The notes under the pieces were generated by a model. It saw only the letters and a list, made by a program, of their open reading frames with translations, was not told the origin of the DNA and did no database searches. DNA of 64,000 nt from Yersinia frederiksenii ATCC 33641 (lineage in GTDB: Bacteria; Pseudomonadota; Gammaproteobacteria; Enterobacterales; Enterobacteriaceae), in the NCBI RefSeq assembly GCF_000754805.1, contig NZ_KN150731.1, positions 2,963,886 through 3,027,885 on the forward strand, given 5' to 3'. This document shows positions 53,718 through 63,147 of the stretch, one piece after another. Each line of letters begins with the position of its first letter. Within the stretch, counting starts at the first letter, position 1. Position numbers and translations under genes: made by a program.

Positions 53718-55091
53718 ATGGCATTGTGGGGCGGACGGTTCAGTCAGGCGGCAGATCAGCGTTTTAAGCAGTTTAATGATTCCCTGCGGTTTGATTACCG
53801 ACTGGCTGAACAGGATATTATCGGTTCTGTTGCCTGGTCGAAAGCACTGGTCACAGTTGGCGTTTTGACAGATTCTGAACAGCAACAACTTGAGCAGGCA
53901 CTTTCTGTTTTATTGGAAGAAGTGCAGGCCGATCCACACGCTATTCTGGCCAGTGATGCGGAAGATATCCATAGCTGGGTTGAAACCAAACTGATTGAAA
54001 AAGTGGGTGATTTAGGCAAAAAACTGCATACCGGGCGTAGCCGTAATGACCAGGTGGCAACCGATCTGAAATTGTGGTGTAAGTTCCAGATAACGGAATT
54101 AAAAACCGCGGTGCAGCAGTTGCAGCAGGCGCTGGTTATCACTGCTGAAGCTAACCAAGATGCCGTCATGCCGGGCTATACCCACTTGCAACGGGCACAA
54201 CCTGTCACCTTCGCACACTGGTGTTTGGCTTATGCTGAAATGCTTTCCCGTGATGAAAGCCGCCTGCAAGACACGCTAAAGCGTTTGGATGTTAGCCCGT
54301 TAGGCAGTGGTGCGCTGGCGGGAACAGCTTATGCCATCGATCGTGAACAACTGGCGGGCTGGTTAGGTTTTGCTTCGGCAACACGTAACAGTCTGGACAG
54401 CGTTTCCGACCGCGACCATGTACTGGAATTGCTGTCTGATGCCAGCATTGGCATGGTGCATTTATCCCGCTTTGCAGAAGACCTGATCTTCTTCAACAGT
54501 GGCGAAGCGGCTTTTGTTGATTTATCTGATCGCGTTACGTCAGGCTCTTCCCTGATGCCGCAAAAGAAAAATCCAGATGCCTTGGAATTAATCCGTGGGA
54601 AATGTGGTCGGGTACAAGGCGCATTGACTGGGATGATGATGACGTTGAAAGGCTTGCCTCTGGCTTATAACAAAGACATGCAGGAAGACAAAGAAGGGCT
54701 GTTTGATGCACTCGATACTTGGCTTGATTGCCTGCATATGGCGGCGCTGGTGTTGGATGGCATTCAAGTAAAACGCCCGCGCTGTAAAGAAGCAGCTGAA
54801 CAAGGTTATGCCAATGCGACAGAGCTGGCTGACTATCTGGTTGCCAAAGGTGTGCCTTTCCGTGAAGCTCATCATATCGTCGGTGAGGCGGTTGTTGAGG
54901 CGATTCGTCAGGGTAAAGCGTTAGAGGCTTTATCGCTAAGTGATTTGCAGAAATTCAGTGCGGTCATTAATGATGATGTGTATCCGATTCTGTCATTGCA
55001 ATCTTGTCTGGATAAGCGGGTCGCTAAAGGCGGTGTTTCGCCTCAGCAAGTGGCATCGGCCATTGCTGAAGCTAAATCGCGGTTATTTTAA
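53718..55091 (+). CDS. argH: Argininosuccinate lyase
   Basis: Cleaves argininosuccinate to arginine and fumarate, the last step of arginine synthesis. 457 aa. Fumarase/aspartase-family signature [19 protein letters not shown], substrate motif [13 protein letters not shown], and the catalytic region [15 protein letters not shown]. Last gene of argCBH. In E. coli oxyR follows; here the has locus does. Confidence 0.97.
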   Translation: MALWGGRFSQAADQRFKQFNDSLRFDYRLAEQDIIGSVAWSKALVTVGVLTDSEQQQLEQALSVLLEEVQADPHAILASDAEDIHSWVETKLIEKVGDLGKKLHTGRSRNDQVATDLKLWCKFQITELKTAVQQLQQALVITAEANQDAVMPGYTHLQRAQPVTFAHWCLAYAEMLSRDESRLQDTLKRLDVSPLGSGALAGTAYAIDREQLAGWLGFASATRNSLDSVSDRDHVLELLSDASIGMVHLSRFAEDLIFFNSGEAAFVDLSDRVTSGSSLMPQKKNPDALELIRGKCGRVQGALTGMMMTLKGLPLAYNKDMQEDKEGLFDALDTWLDCLHMAALVLDGIQVKRPRCKEAAEQGYANATELADYLVAKGVPFREAHHIVGEAVVEAIRQGKALEALSLSDLQKFSAVINDDVYPILSLQSCLDKRVAKGGVSPQQVASAIAEAKSRLF

Positions 55092-55128
55092 TTTGCAGAG
55101 TATTAATGAATTACATTAATACTGGGAG

Positions 55129-55156
55129 CGGGCCACATTTATTGTGGTCCGTTTTG
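55129..55156 (+). terminator. Rho-independent terminator of argH
   Basis: CGGGCCACA (55129-55137) pairs with TGTGGTCCG (55143-55151), with one G-T pair, followed by TTTTG. About 37 bp after the argH stop. Confidence 0.82.
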
Positions 55157-55319
55157 CGTTAGAGGAACACGTAAATATTTTATTTCTACCGACTTTACGT
55201 AGGGATTTTAATTCATTTAACGCCAACCACTATTTATTACTTATTTTTCTTATAAAACCAATGCACTCAATAGCATGCTGTTTTATTTTTAATATATTGT
55301 TGAGTTTATAACCAGAAAT

Positions 55320-55338
55320 GATTATGATAATTATTATC
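55320..55338. promoter_or_regulatory. Fur box upstream of the has operon
   Basis: GATTATGATAATTATTATC matches 17 of 19 positions of the Fur consensus GATAATGATAATCATTATC. It is about 320 bp upstream of hasR and well past the argH terminator, so it most likely controls the has operon in response to iron. Confidence 0.8.
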
Positions 55339-55657
55339 AAATAATGGCGCTATAGTAAAACCTCTACTAGCATTAAAAAATAAAATGAATCAATTTAACT
55401 GAAATAGCAATGTATTTTACTGAAACAAATTACCTTGCCCTCTAATAAAGTAGAGCACTTTATTCCCTATGTAATGTTCCATTTATTTGATGTAGTAACA
55501 TATTTAATTTATAGAAAATAACACAATATCACTCACCGGATAAATTTTATTATTTGGCGGTACTCCTATTTCTAAATTTTATTTCAAAGGCCATTAAATT
55601 ATGGCTAATGATTAATATATATATTGTTTTTATATTAGTAAGGATGAAATCTCATAA

Positions 55658-58174
55658 ATGGAAAATATAGTTAGAGATAAAGAAGCCACAATAAGACCAA
55701 TGAATAAAATGGCATTAAGTCTTTTTTTTGCTCTCAGTGCGCAAGGTTATTCAGAGTGCGTGAATGCTGAATCAGCTAACGAGAATGACATGGTGTTAGA
55801 TGAACTCAAAGTGGAGGGTTCAAGCCCCCTTAATGAGGGTGATTGGGTCTATGATGTACCTCGCTCAGTGAGTGAGATATCGCGCGAACAAATGGACAAC
55901 AGGCCAGCCCGTCATGCCGCCGATATTTTGGAACAAACGCCGGGAGTTTACTCCAGTGTTAGCCAGAACGACCCTGCACTCTCGGTTAATATTCGTGGCA
56001 TACAAGATTATGGCCGCATCAATATGAATATTGATGGCATGCGGCAGAACTTTATGAAAAGCGGGCATGGCCAGCGCCATGGTGTGATGTATATCGATCC
56101 AGAAATATTGAGCAATGTGGTTATTGAAAAAGGTGTCTCCAGCGGTATTGGTGGTGCGGGAGTGATTGGCGGAATTGCAACTTTTAATACCATTAATGCC
56201 AGTGACTTCCTTGAACCGGGAAAAGAAATTGGCGGCAAACTCCGCGCTATAACCGGTGATAATGGTACACAATTTATTGGTAGCGCCATGCTGGCATTAG
56301 GTAATGAATATGGCGATATATTAATCGCAGCCAGTGATCGTAATCTAAAAGACTATTGGCCGGGGAATAAAGGTTACCTTGGTGAAATACGCATGGGAGA
56401 GAAAGAAAGTAAATTTGACCATGATATTAAGAATAATAAAATCGCGTTTACGCATTATAAAATGCATTCCCGGCTAGCAAAAATAGGCTGGAATTTACCC
56501 GCCGATCAACGCTTGGAACTCAGTTATTTACAGACACAAGTACACAGCCCCAATGCTGGTATGTTTACTCTTTTATATGATAGGGCCACACCACATATTT
56601 TCACATATGGTTGGTTAAGCAACAGTGTTAGTGAAGTGATGAACCGCAATATCGGGTTGGATTATAGCCTAAAGCCGGAACATATTGCCTGGTTGGACGT
56701 CACCGCCAAAGTCTATTACGTGGATACTGATGATTACACCGATACCCACAACGCGAATGCCGTTTACCGCAAACAATATTGGACCCAAACCCGCCTGACT
56801 ACCCACGGTTTACAACTACAAAATACCAGCTTATTGACTGATGCTGATCACTATCAATTACGCATTAAATATGGCCTTGAGTGGTTTAGTGACCGTTCCC
56901 GCGGGCGTACGACGAATGACTATCTGGATGCTATAACTCCAGTGGATAAAAGGGTAAATGGGCTGACGCCTGCGGGTCAGCGTGCCATCACCAGCACCTT
57001 TGCCCAGCTTAATTACGATTATAATGATTGGTTGCGGTTAGAAGGTGGGCTGCGGCATGATCAATTTCGCATACAAGGTAACACCTGGATGCCAACGAGA
57101 GGGCAGCGCCACCCTTATACTCGTGATAATCCTTGTGACTCAAGAGTACATGAGCAGTCTGAGCAGGAAAATACCCGGTGTTCTTCTAATGTACACCAAA
57201 CGATGGCATGGGATGTGAATCGCCACGCAAGACAGTTTTCACCCACGGCCGGTATTGGTATTAAGCCTGGTGTTCCTTGGTTAGAGTTTTTTGGCCACTA
57301 CGGTAAATCCTGGCGGCCACCGGCGATGACCGAAATGCTAGCTACCGGTAGTCCGCATGGTCACGGCTGGATTTTGCCTAATCCTTTGTTGGCGGCAGAG
57401 AACGCCAAAGCCTGGGAGGCGGGCCTGAATATTCAGCACACCGGTTTGTTTATCAATGAAGATCGCCTGGTTGCTAAGTTCGCCTACTTTGATACTCGGG
57501 TAACTAATTATATTAATCTTGAACTATCTAAACAAAAACCAAAGTTTGGTGGTAAATCCTTTGCGAATGCAACCTATATTAATAATTTACTGACAACCCA
57601 TTTCCGTGGGTTGGAATATCAATTAAGTTATGATATGGGTTTGTTTTATACGACGATTAATTATACCAGAATGATTGGTGTTAATAGTGTTTGCTCAAAA
57701 ACAGCCTGGTTAGGTGGAGTACAAAGGCATGGCATTATTAGGAACGGTTCTTGGAAAGCTCTTTCATATCCCATTGATGATAATCATGCAAATAATAAGA
57801 TAGAATGCTACAGAGCAAGCAATTTATTTGGTTCTTCAGCTTATTTACCGGGTGATAGAGGCAGTTTGGTTTTGGGTGGAAGAATATTTGATCAAAAGCT
57901 GGATTTCGGTACTACTATCCGTTATAACAAAGGACATCAAGACAAGTCAGTGACGAATAATAGTGGCTTCCCCAATACCGCCTATGTAGCAGACTGGCCG
58001 AAGTATACGCTATTTGATATTTATGCCAGTTATAAGTTTACTAATAATTTAATTTTTAGCAGCACAATAGAAAATATCACTAACCGTGCCTATGTTGTTA
58101 ATTATGGCGATTCTCTTTCACTTACCCCTAATCGTGGTCGTACTATTCAGGGGGGTATTGAATATAGATTTTAA
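55658..58174 (+). CDS. hasR: TonB-dependent hemophore/heme receptor HasR
   Basis: Outer-membrane receptor that takes heme from the HasA hemophore and imports it using TonB/HasB energy. 838 aa with an N-terminal signal region (MNKMALSLFFALSAQGYSEC from an internal ATG at 55700, an alternative start). It then has a TonB-box-like LDELKVEG and a plug domain (RSVSEISREQMDNRPARHAA), and ends TIQGGIEYRF, typical of a beta-barrel. Plug histidines His137 and His141 lie in SGHGQRHGVM. A WRPPAMTEM ... NPLL segment, related to the FRAP/NPNL box of heme receptors, starts near residue 552, with His567 and His569 inside it. No N-terminal signalling domain is present, unlike Serratia HasR. Confidence 0.92.
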   Translation: MENIVRDKEATIRPMNKMALSLFFALSAQGYSECVNAESANENDMVLDELKVEGSSPLNEGDWVYDVPRSVSEISREQMDNRPARHAADILEQTPGVYSSVSQNDPALSVNIRGIQDYGRINMNIDGMRQNFMKSGHGQRHGVMYIDPEILSNVVIEKGVSSGIGGAGVIGGIATFNTINASDFLEPGKEIGGKLRAITGDNGTQFIGSAMLALGNEYGDILIAASDRNLKDYWPGNKGYLGEIRMGEKESKFDHDIKNNKIAFTHYKMHSRLAKIGWNLPADQRLELSYLQTQVHSPNAGMFTLLYDRATPHIFTYGWLSNSVSEVMNRNIGLDYSLKPEHIAWLDVTAKVYYVDTDDYTDTHNANAVYRKQYWTQTRLTTHGLQLQNTSLLTDADHYQLRIKYGLEWFSDRSRGRTTNDYLDAITPVDKRVNGLTPAGQRAITSTFAQLNYDYNDWLRLEGGLRHDQFRIQGNTWMPTRGQRHPYTRDNPCDSRVHEQSEQENTRCSSNVHQTMAWDVNRHARQFSPTAGIGIKPGVPWLEFFGHYGKSWRPPAMTEMLATGSPHGHGWILPNPLLAAENAKAWEAGLNIQHTGLFINEDRLVAKFAYFDTRVTNYINLELSKQKPKFGGKSFANATYINNLLTTHFRGLEYQLSYDMGLFYTTINYTRMIGVNSVCSKTAWLGGVQRHGIIRNGSWKALSYPIDDNHANNKIECYRASNLFGSSAYLPGDRGSLVLGGRIFDQKLDFGTTIRYNKGHQDKSVTNNSGFPNTAYVADWPKYTLFDIYASYKFTNNLIFSSTIENITNRAYVVNYGDSLSLTPNRGRTIQGGIEYRF

Positions 58175-58259
58175 ATGTGAGGGTGAATATTAATTTATCA
58201 TGTTATTTAGAATTTAAAGCATTCAGGTGGATTTATTATTTCACCTGTAGTCACTGTGA

Positions 58260-58305
58260 TTCAATGATGAATTACAGGGTAATTTTTAATTAAAAGGATA
58301 TTATT
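58260..58305 (+). repeat. Duplicated leader, copy 1 (before first hasA)
   Basis: TTCAATGATGAATTACAGGG through AATTAAAAGGAT to the ATG. The same arrangement recurs before the second hasA (59045-59089): TTCAATGATGA, a similar middle, then AATTAAAAGGAT and the ATG. This shows that the hasA duplication included the translation leader. Confidence 0.75.
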
Positions 58306-58911
58306 ATGACAATGACTATTAAGTATTATGGGGATTTTGCTAATGAGTCTATCTCCTCTGCCAGCCAGCAATGGGCCACCGAAAATGGTGATATCACCAC
58401 ATCAAGCGCCAAACAATACGGAAGTTTTGCCGGAGGTGGCACTTTTAATGGCACTCAATATGCCGTGCCCAGCTCCCATGGCACAGATAAGGCGATGATT
58501 GTGGAAGGAGAACTAAAATACTCCTTTATGCCGCAACATACTTTCTCCGGCAAAATAGACAGCTTGGCACTGGGTAATAAATTAGAGAATAATACCAATG
58601 GTGTGGGCCAACAGCTTGTAGAACCCCAATTGAAATTCAGTGGATTAGATATTACTGGTGAGTTTGATCCCGCCAAAACTAAGGACGAGAACCACCAAGG
58701 CGAGATGCATAAAGCCACCTATGGCTTTATGCGTGGTGATGCCACGCCATTCCTGGATATCCTCAAAGCCAAAGGTATTGATGTAGATACCCCGCTGAAA
58801 GATCTGTCCATCGCCAGCCAATTTGATGTTAGCAGTGATGTGATGGCCGATGCACCTGTCATTGATACTATTGGGTCATATGACGGTGCTGAAATATTAA
58901 TGGCCGCTTAA
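58306..58911 (+). CDS. hasA: Secreted hemophore HasA (first copy)
   Basis: Extracellular heme-binding protein exported by HasDE without a signal peptide. 201 aa. The heme-ligand Tyr and its partner His of the family are conserved as Tyr72 and His78 in ELKYSFMPQHTFSG. The second ligand of Serratia HasA (His32) is replaced: position 32 here is Thr, comparable to the Gln in Y. pestis HasA. The C-terminal export signal APVIDTIGSYDGAEILMAA is intact. No cysteines. RBS AAAAGGAT about 6 bp upstream. Confidence 0.93.
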   Translation: MTMTIKYYGDFANESISSASQQWATENGDITTSSAKQYGSFAGGGTFNGTQYAVPSSHGTDKAMIVEGELKYSFMPQHTFSGKIDSLALGNKLENNTNGVGQQLVEPQLKFSGLDITGEFDPAKTKDENHQGEMHKATYGFMRGDATPFLDILKAKGIDVDTPLKDLSIASQFDVSSDVMADAPVIDTIGSYDGAEILMAA

Positions 58912-59044
58912 TGTCAGAGATTAAATAATCATGTTTTTGTTATATAAATGAAATAATACCACCGTCATATTCTCTGGTTGGTCTGGCATATCTTATTGGC
59001 GGTGGTTCTAATAAATTGATAATTTCTTCTGTAGGTTAATATTG

Positions 59045-59089
59045 TTCAATGATGAGCTATATAGAGTAATCAATTAAAAGGATTTTAAT
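59045..59089 (+). repeat. Duplicated leader, copy 2 (before second hasA-type gene)
   Basis: TTCAATGATGAGCTATATAG through AATTAAAAGGAT to the ATG; counterpart of the leader at 58260-58305. Confidence 0.75.
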
Positions 59090-59767
59090 ATGACCGTGGA
59101 AATAAAGTATCACGCAGAAATTAAAAATGAAACCATATCATCATATACTCGTAAATGGGCAACTGAGTTTGGTGATATGCTGATAGAAAATGACACCGGT
59201 GATAATCACTACTTTCAATCTGGGACGTATAATTCTGATGGGTTTGGTGATCTATATGCTTTTATGAAGAAGAGTGACCAACAGGACGATATTAATGTTG
59301 CAATGGTGACGGGGTTTAAAACAAAAGTTGCAGTGGAAAATGATTTTGATCAACATATAACTCCCGGTCTCAGTGGTAAATTGGCATTTGGCGAGAGTAT
59401 CATACCTATTCCTGAGAGTGAGTTAGATAATTCACCTGATGGAGATAACATATATTTTCAGCTTCAGAATACACAACTATCATTTAAGGGATTAGATAAT
59501 ACTGACGATATTGAGTATTCGTTCTATATGTTTTTCCATTCACAGTCACATCCCCATTGTCCCAGTGGTAAATCTCTTGGCGTCTACAGCTTATTGAGGG
59601 GGGATGCTGAGCCAATATTGGCAAAGTTAAAAGCGCAAGGTGTTGATGTGGATATACCACTTAAAGATATGGCTATAGCTAATCAGTTTTATGCCATGCC
59701 GGTTAACTCTCCTGTGATTGATACTATCGGTGTTACTGAAGGAAGCGAAGTGTTACTCGCTGCTTAA
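59090..59767 (+). CDS. HasA-type secreted protein lacking the heme-ligand tyrosine
   Basis: Tandem paralog of the preceding hasA, 225 aa and intact. The N-terminal fold signature (ISSYTRKWATEFGDM) and the C-terminal half (LLRGDAEPILAKLKAQGVDV) align with HasA, as does the export signal SPVIDTIGVTEGSEVLLAA, so it should be secreted by HasDE. The segment that carries the heme-ligand Tyr in the first copy (ELKYSFMPQHTF) is replaced by GFKTKVAVENDFDQHITPG with no Tyr. There are about 24 extra residues overall. A His/Cys-rich loop FFHSQSHPHCPSG (His150, His154, His156, Cys157) is absent from the first copy. Likely a diverged hemophore-like protein with altered or lost heme binding; function unknown. 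Confidence 0.82.
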   Translation: MTVEIKYHAEIKNETISSYTRKWATEFGDMLIENDTGDNHYFQSGTYNSDGFGDLYAFMKKSDQQDDINVAMVTGFKTKVAVENDFDQHITPGLSGKLAFGESIIPIPESELDNSPDGDNIYFQLQNTQLSFKGLDNTDDIEYSFYMFFHSQSHPHCPSGKSLGVYSLLRGDAEPILAKLKAQGVDVDIPLKDMAIANQFYAMPVNSPVIDTIGVTEGSEVLLAA

Positions 59768-59933
59768 TAAAGAGCATTGGAAAATAATTTTGGGGCTGGA
59801 TAAGAACACCACCGCCATACTTTTCGATAACTTATATCTCAGTGTTGATATTGGGTGCAATAAGCATTGCGTCAAGAAATAGAATATTACGAACCCAGAT
59901 GATAACGCTACTTTCAGTATGGAAAGGGATGCC

Positions 59934-61739
59934 ATGAAGTCATATAAAATACCTGGGCTTATGCCAGCCTCTCCAACGATTATTTCTATTTTAGCTAATC
60001 ATAAAAAAAGCCTTTGGGGTATCGGATTATTTACTGCGGTAATCAATCTGCTGATGTTAGCCCCTGCTATTTATATGTTGCAAGTTTATGACCGCGTTCT
60101 TGCTTCGGCAAATACCATGACATTATTGATGCTCACTATTCTGGTTCTGGGCATATTTATATTTATTGGTTTATTAGAGTGGGTGCGTAGTGCCGTGGTG
60201 ATCCGTTTAGGAACTCGCATTGATATGCAACTTAATCAACGGGTATTTAATGCTGCATTTGCTTCTCAACTTATGGGTCATAAAGCCCCAGCAGCTCAAG
60301 CATTAAATGACCTCACCTCTTTGCGCCAGTTTGCCACGGGCAACGCCCTATTTGCTTTTTTTGATGCTCCTTGGTTCCCTCTCTATTTGTTGGTGATTTT
60401 TGTACTCCATCCTTGGCTAGGTGCACTGGCGGCCGTAGGCGCTTGTGTACTGATCTTTTTAGCCTGGCTGAACCATTGGGTATGTAAAAAACCATTGAAA
60501 GAGGCATCAACTGTCACATCGCACGCCACTCAGCAAGCCAATGCGAATTTACGGAATGCTGATGCTATCGAAGCAATGGGCATGTTAAATGCTTTACGTG
60601 AACGTTGGCTAGTACAGCACTCGCACTTCCTCTATCAGCAAAATATAGCCAGTGACAAAAGTAGTCAGGTTACCGCGGTATCTAAATCCAGCCGTCAAGC
60701 CTTGCAATCAATGATGTTAGGTTTGGGTGCATTGTTGGTTATTGATAGCGCAATTACTGCGGGAGTGATGATTGCGGGGTCAATATTAATTGGTCGTGTA
60801 CTGGGCCCAATTGATCAAATCATTGCAGTTTGGAAACAATGGAGCCAGGCGCGGCTCTCTTATCAGCGCCTGACATCTTTGTTAGCTCAACACCCCCCAA
60901 TACAGCCGGGTATGGCTTTATCTGCTCCAACGGGAAAACTCAGTGTGGCACAACTCACCGTCTGCATACCGGGTACCCATACTCCTGTTTTATCTTCCAT
61001 CAACTTTGAATTGCAACCCGGTGATGTATTGGGTGTATTAGGCCCATCAGGCAGTGGAAAATCTACCTTGGCAAAGCTATTGGTAGCGTGTAAACCGGCG
61101 CTTAGTGGCTCAGTGCGGTTAGATGGCGCTGATCTCTCTCAATGGGATAAATCCCGCTTAGGGGTATTTATTGGTTATTTACCGCAAGATATTCAGCTAT
61201 TTCGTGGCTCGATTGCCGAGAATATTGCGCGTTTTGGCCCGATCGATACGGCAAAAGTGACGGCCGCGGCTCAGATGGCCGGAGTGCACGACTTAATCTT
61301 ACATCTGCCACAAGGTTACGATACTCAGCTTGGAGATGAAGGGGCGGGATTATCCGGAGGTCAGCGTCAGCGTCTTGCTTTGGCACGGGCCATGTATGGC
61401 GTGCCACCGTTTATTGTGCTGGATGAACCCAATGCCAGTTTGGATAAAGAAGGTGAAAAAGCCTTACTGGAAAGCATCGTTCAGCTCAAACAGCAAGGTT
61501 GCACCATAGTGATGATTACTCATAAGCCTGAGCTCTTATCAGGGAGCGACTATCTGTTGTTCCTAAATAATGGGCGGATGGAATGGTTTGATCGCACACA
61601 GACCGTTTTACCAAAGGTTAAGGACCAGGATAAACCTACGGTTAATGCTGAAATGAAAACAGCGAACAGTAAAAAGCCTTGGGGGAGTGGGCCGCCATAT
61701 GGCGTAGCTCAAGTGCGCACAGCATCACAAAAATCGTGA
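59934..61739 (+). CDS. hasD: Type I secretion ABC transporter for hemophore export
   Basis: Inner-membrane ABC exporter of the PrtD/HasD family that recognises the C-terminal signal of HasA and drives its secretion. 601 aa from ATG 59934 (MKSYKIPGLMP), preceded by GGAAAGGGA; an ATG five codons earlier has no such site. Membrane domain about 20-310. Walker A GPSGSGKST near 370, signature LSGGQRQRLALARAM near 472-486, Walker B FIVLDEP, then a variable C-terminal tail of about 50 residues. No N-terminal peptidase domain, as expected for this family. Confidence 0.93.
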   Translation: MKSYKIPGLMPASPTIISILANHKKSLWGIGLFTAVINLLMLAPAIYMLQVYDRVLASANTMTLLMLTILVLGIFIFIGLLEWVRSAVVIRLGTRIDMQLNQRVFNAAFASQLMGHKAPAAQALNDLTSLRQFATGNALFAFFDAPWFPLYLLVIFVLHPWLGALAAVGACVLIFLAWLNHWVCKKPLKEASTVTSHATQQANANLRNADAIEAMGMLNALRERWLVQHSHFLYQQNIASDKSSQVTAVSKSSRQALQSMMLGLGALLVIDSAITAGVMIAGSILIGRVLGPIDQIIAVWKQWSQARLSYQRLTSLLAQHPPIQPGMALSAPTGKLSVAQLTVCIPGTHTPVLSSINFELQPGDVLGVLGPSGSGKSTLAKLLVACKPALSGSVRLDGADLSQWDKSRLGVFIGYLPQDIQLFRGSIAENIARFGPIDTAKVTAAAQMAGVHDLILHLPQGYDTQLGDEGAGLSGGQRQRLALARAMYGVPPFIVLDEPNASLDKEGEKALLESIVQLKQQGCTIVMITHKPELLSGSDYLLFLNNGRMEWFDRTQTVLPKVKDQDKPTVNAEMKTANSKKPWGSGPPYGVAQVRTASQKS

Positions 61740-61775
61740 CGTTAACTAATATATCCATGGATGGAGAGAAAATAG

Positions 61776-63098
61776 ATGTCATCTGAATCAGATGGATATC
61801 CAATAAAGGATATAAACCGCCAACTGCAAACTAACAGCGGAAAATATCTTAGTCTTGGCGGACTGTTAGTTTTAGGGGGATTCATCGGTTCTTTGCTTTG
61901 GGCCGGATTAGCGCCTTTAGACAAAGGGATTGCCGTGATGGGGCATATTGTTGTCGCTGAAAACCGCAAGGTTGTCCAGCCATTACAAGGTGGGCGCATC
62001 CAGCAATTACATATTGTCGAGGGAGATGAAGTGATAGAAGGGCAATTACTTATTACTTTGGACGATACCACGATACGTAGCCATCGGGATAATTTACAGC
62101 AGCAGTATTTGAGTGCTCTTGCTCAGGAATCCCGCTTGACGGCTGAGCAACATGACCTGCCTACCATTATTTTCCCACCGGAGTTACTCCAGTACCCCGA
62201 ACAACCCTTGGCTGAGCGGAATATAGTTTTGCAGCAACAGCTTTTTCAGCATCGTCGACAAGCCCAACTGAGTGAGGTTGCTCGCTTATCCGCTCAAATG
62301 GTCCGCCATGAGAGCCGGTTGGATGGGTTACAAACGATCCGGGGCCATAATCAGCGCCAATTTGATTTATTCCAGCGGCAATTGCAGGGGGTACAATTAT
62401 TGGCGAAAAATGGCCATGCATCCCAAAGCCAACTATTGGATATGGAGCGCCAATCCATTTCACTGCGCGCAAATGTAGAAAAAAATACCAGTGAGATCTT
62501 AGAGTTACATAAGCAGATTGGCGAAATAGAACAGCATATATTACAACGACGCGAGCAGTTTAAAAGTGAGAATCGTGAACAGTTAGCTAAAGCGCAGCAC
62601 ACCACCCAGGAGTTGAAACAACGTCTGGGGGTTGCCGAGTATGAATTAACTAATACCCGCATTTTCGCCCCGGTGAGTGGTTCGGTTATTGCGTTGGCTC
62701 AGCATACTGTTGGAGGCATCGTGAGTACCGGGCAAACCTTAATGGAGCTGGTGCCCAATGGGCAGCCATTGTTAGCTGAAGCTCAACTTCCCGTCTCATT
62801 AATTGACAAGGTCACTGTTGGGTTACCGGTTGACCTCAATTTCTCCGCTTTTAATCAAAGCAATACGCCGAGATTACAAGGTGCTGTATTACGGGTAGGC
62901 GCTGATCGTATACAGCATCCACATACTTTAGAGCCTTACTACCCCTTAACTGTAACTATCGATAATCCCACAACGCCTCTGGTAATCCGGCCCGGTATGT
63001 CAGTTGATATTTTTATCCGTACTGGGGAACGCTCGTTACTTAATTATCTGTTTAAACCCCTCACTGACCGCCTGTATGTCGCCTTTGCAGAAGAATAG
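61776..63098 (+). CDS. hasE: Type I secretion membrane fusion protein for hemophore export
   Basis: Periplasmic adaptor of the HlyD/PrtE family linking HasD to a TolC-type outer-membrane channel. 440 aa: a cytoplasmic N-terminus, one TM at about 26-46, a lipoyl-type half motif (VVQPLQGGRIQQLHIVEGD), a long coiled coil (about 95-285), then the second lipoyl half and beta-barrel (FAPVSGSVIAL, VIRPGMSVDIFIRTGE). RBS GGAGAG. Lies 36 bp after hasD. No tolC/hasF gene is in the window. Confidence 0.92.
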   Translation: MSSESDGYPIKDINRQLQTNSGKYLSLGGLLVLGGFIGSLLWAGLAPLDKGIAVMGHIVVAENRKVVQPLQGGRIQQLHIVEGDEVIEGQLLITLDDTTIRSHRDNLQQQYLSALAQESRLTAEQHDLPTIIFPPELLQYPEQPLAERNIVLQQQLFQHRRQAQLSEVARLSAQMVRHESRLDGLQTIRGHNQRQFDLFQRQLQGVQLLAKNGHASQSQLLDMERQSISLRANVEKNTSEILELHKQIGEIEQHILQRREQFKSENREQLAKAQHTTQELKQRLGVAEYELTNTRIFAPVSGSVIALAQHTVGGIVSTGQTLMELVPNGQPLLAEAQLPVSLIDKVTVGLPVDLNFSAFNQSNTPRLQGAVLRVGADRIQHPHTLEPYYPLTVTIDNPTTPLVIRPGMSVDIFIRTGERSLLNYLFKPLTDRLYVAFAEE

Positions 63099-63147
63099 TC
63101 ATGTTGAGTTAACTCATTAAAAATAAAGGAATGCAGTGAATTAATTC

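Larger units (their letters stand above)
55092..55657. other. AT-rich leader region upstream of hasR
   Basis: About 566 bp. It holds the argH terminator (55129-55156) and a Fur box (55320-55338). The 320 bp between the Fur box and hasR are very AT-rich, contain no plausible gene, and either form a long untranslated leader or hide a second promoter nearer hasR. Confidence 0.6.

Noticed and set aside
59090-59767. Second hasA as a pseudogene
   Set aside because: The frame is intact from a good ribosome-binding site to a conserved C-terminal export signal, so divergence looks functional rather than degenerative.
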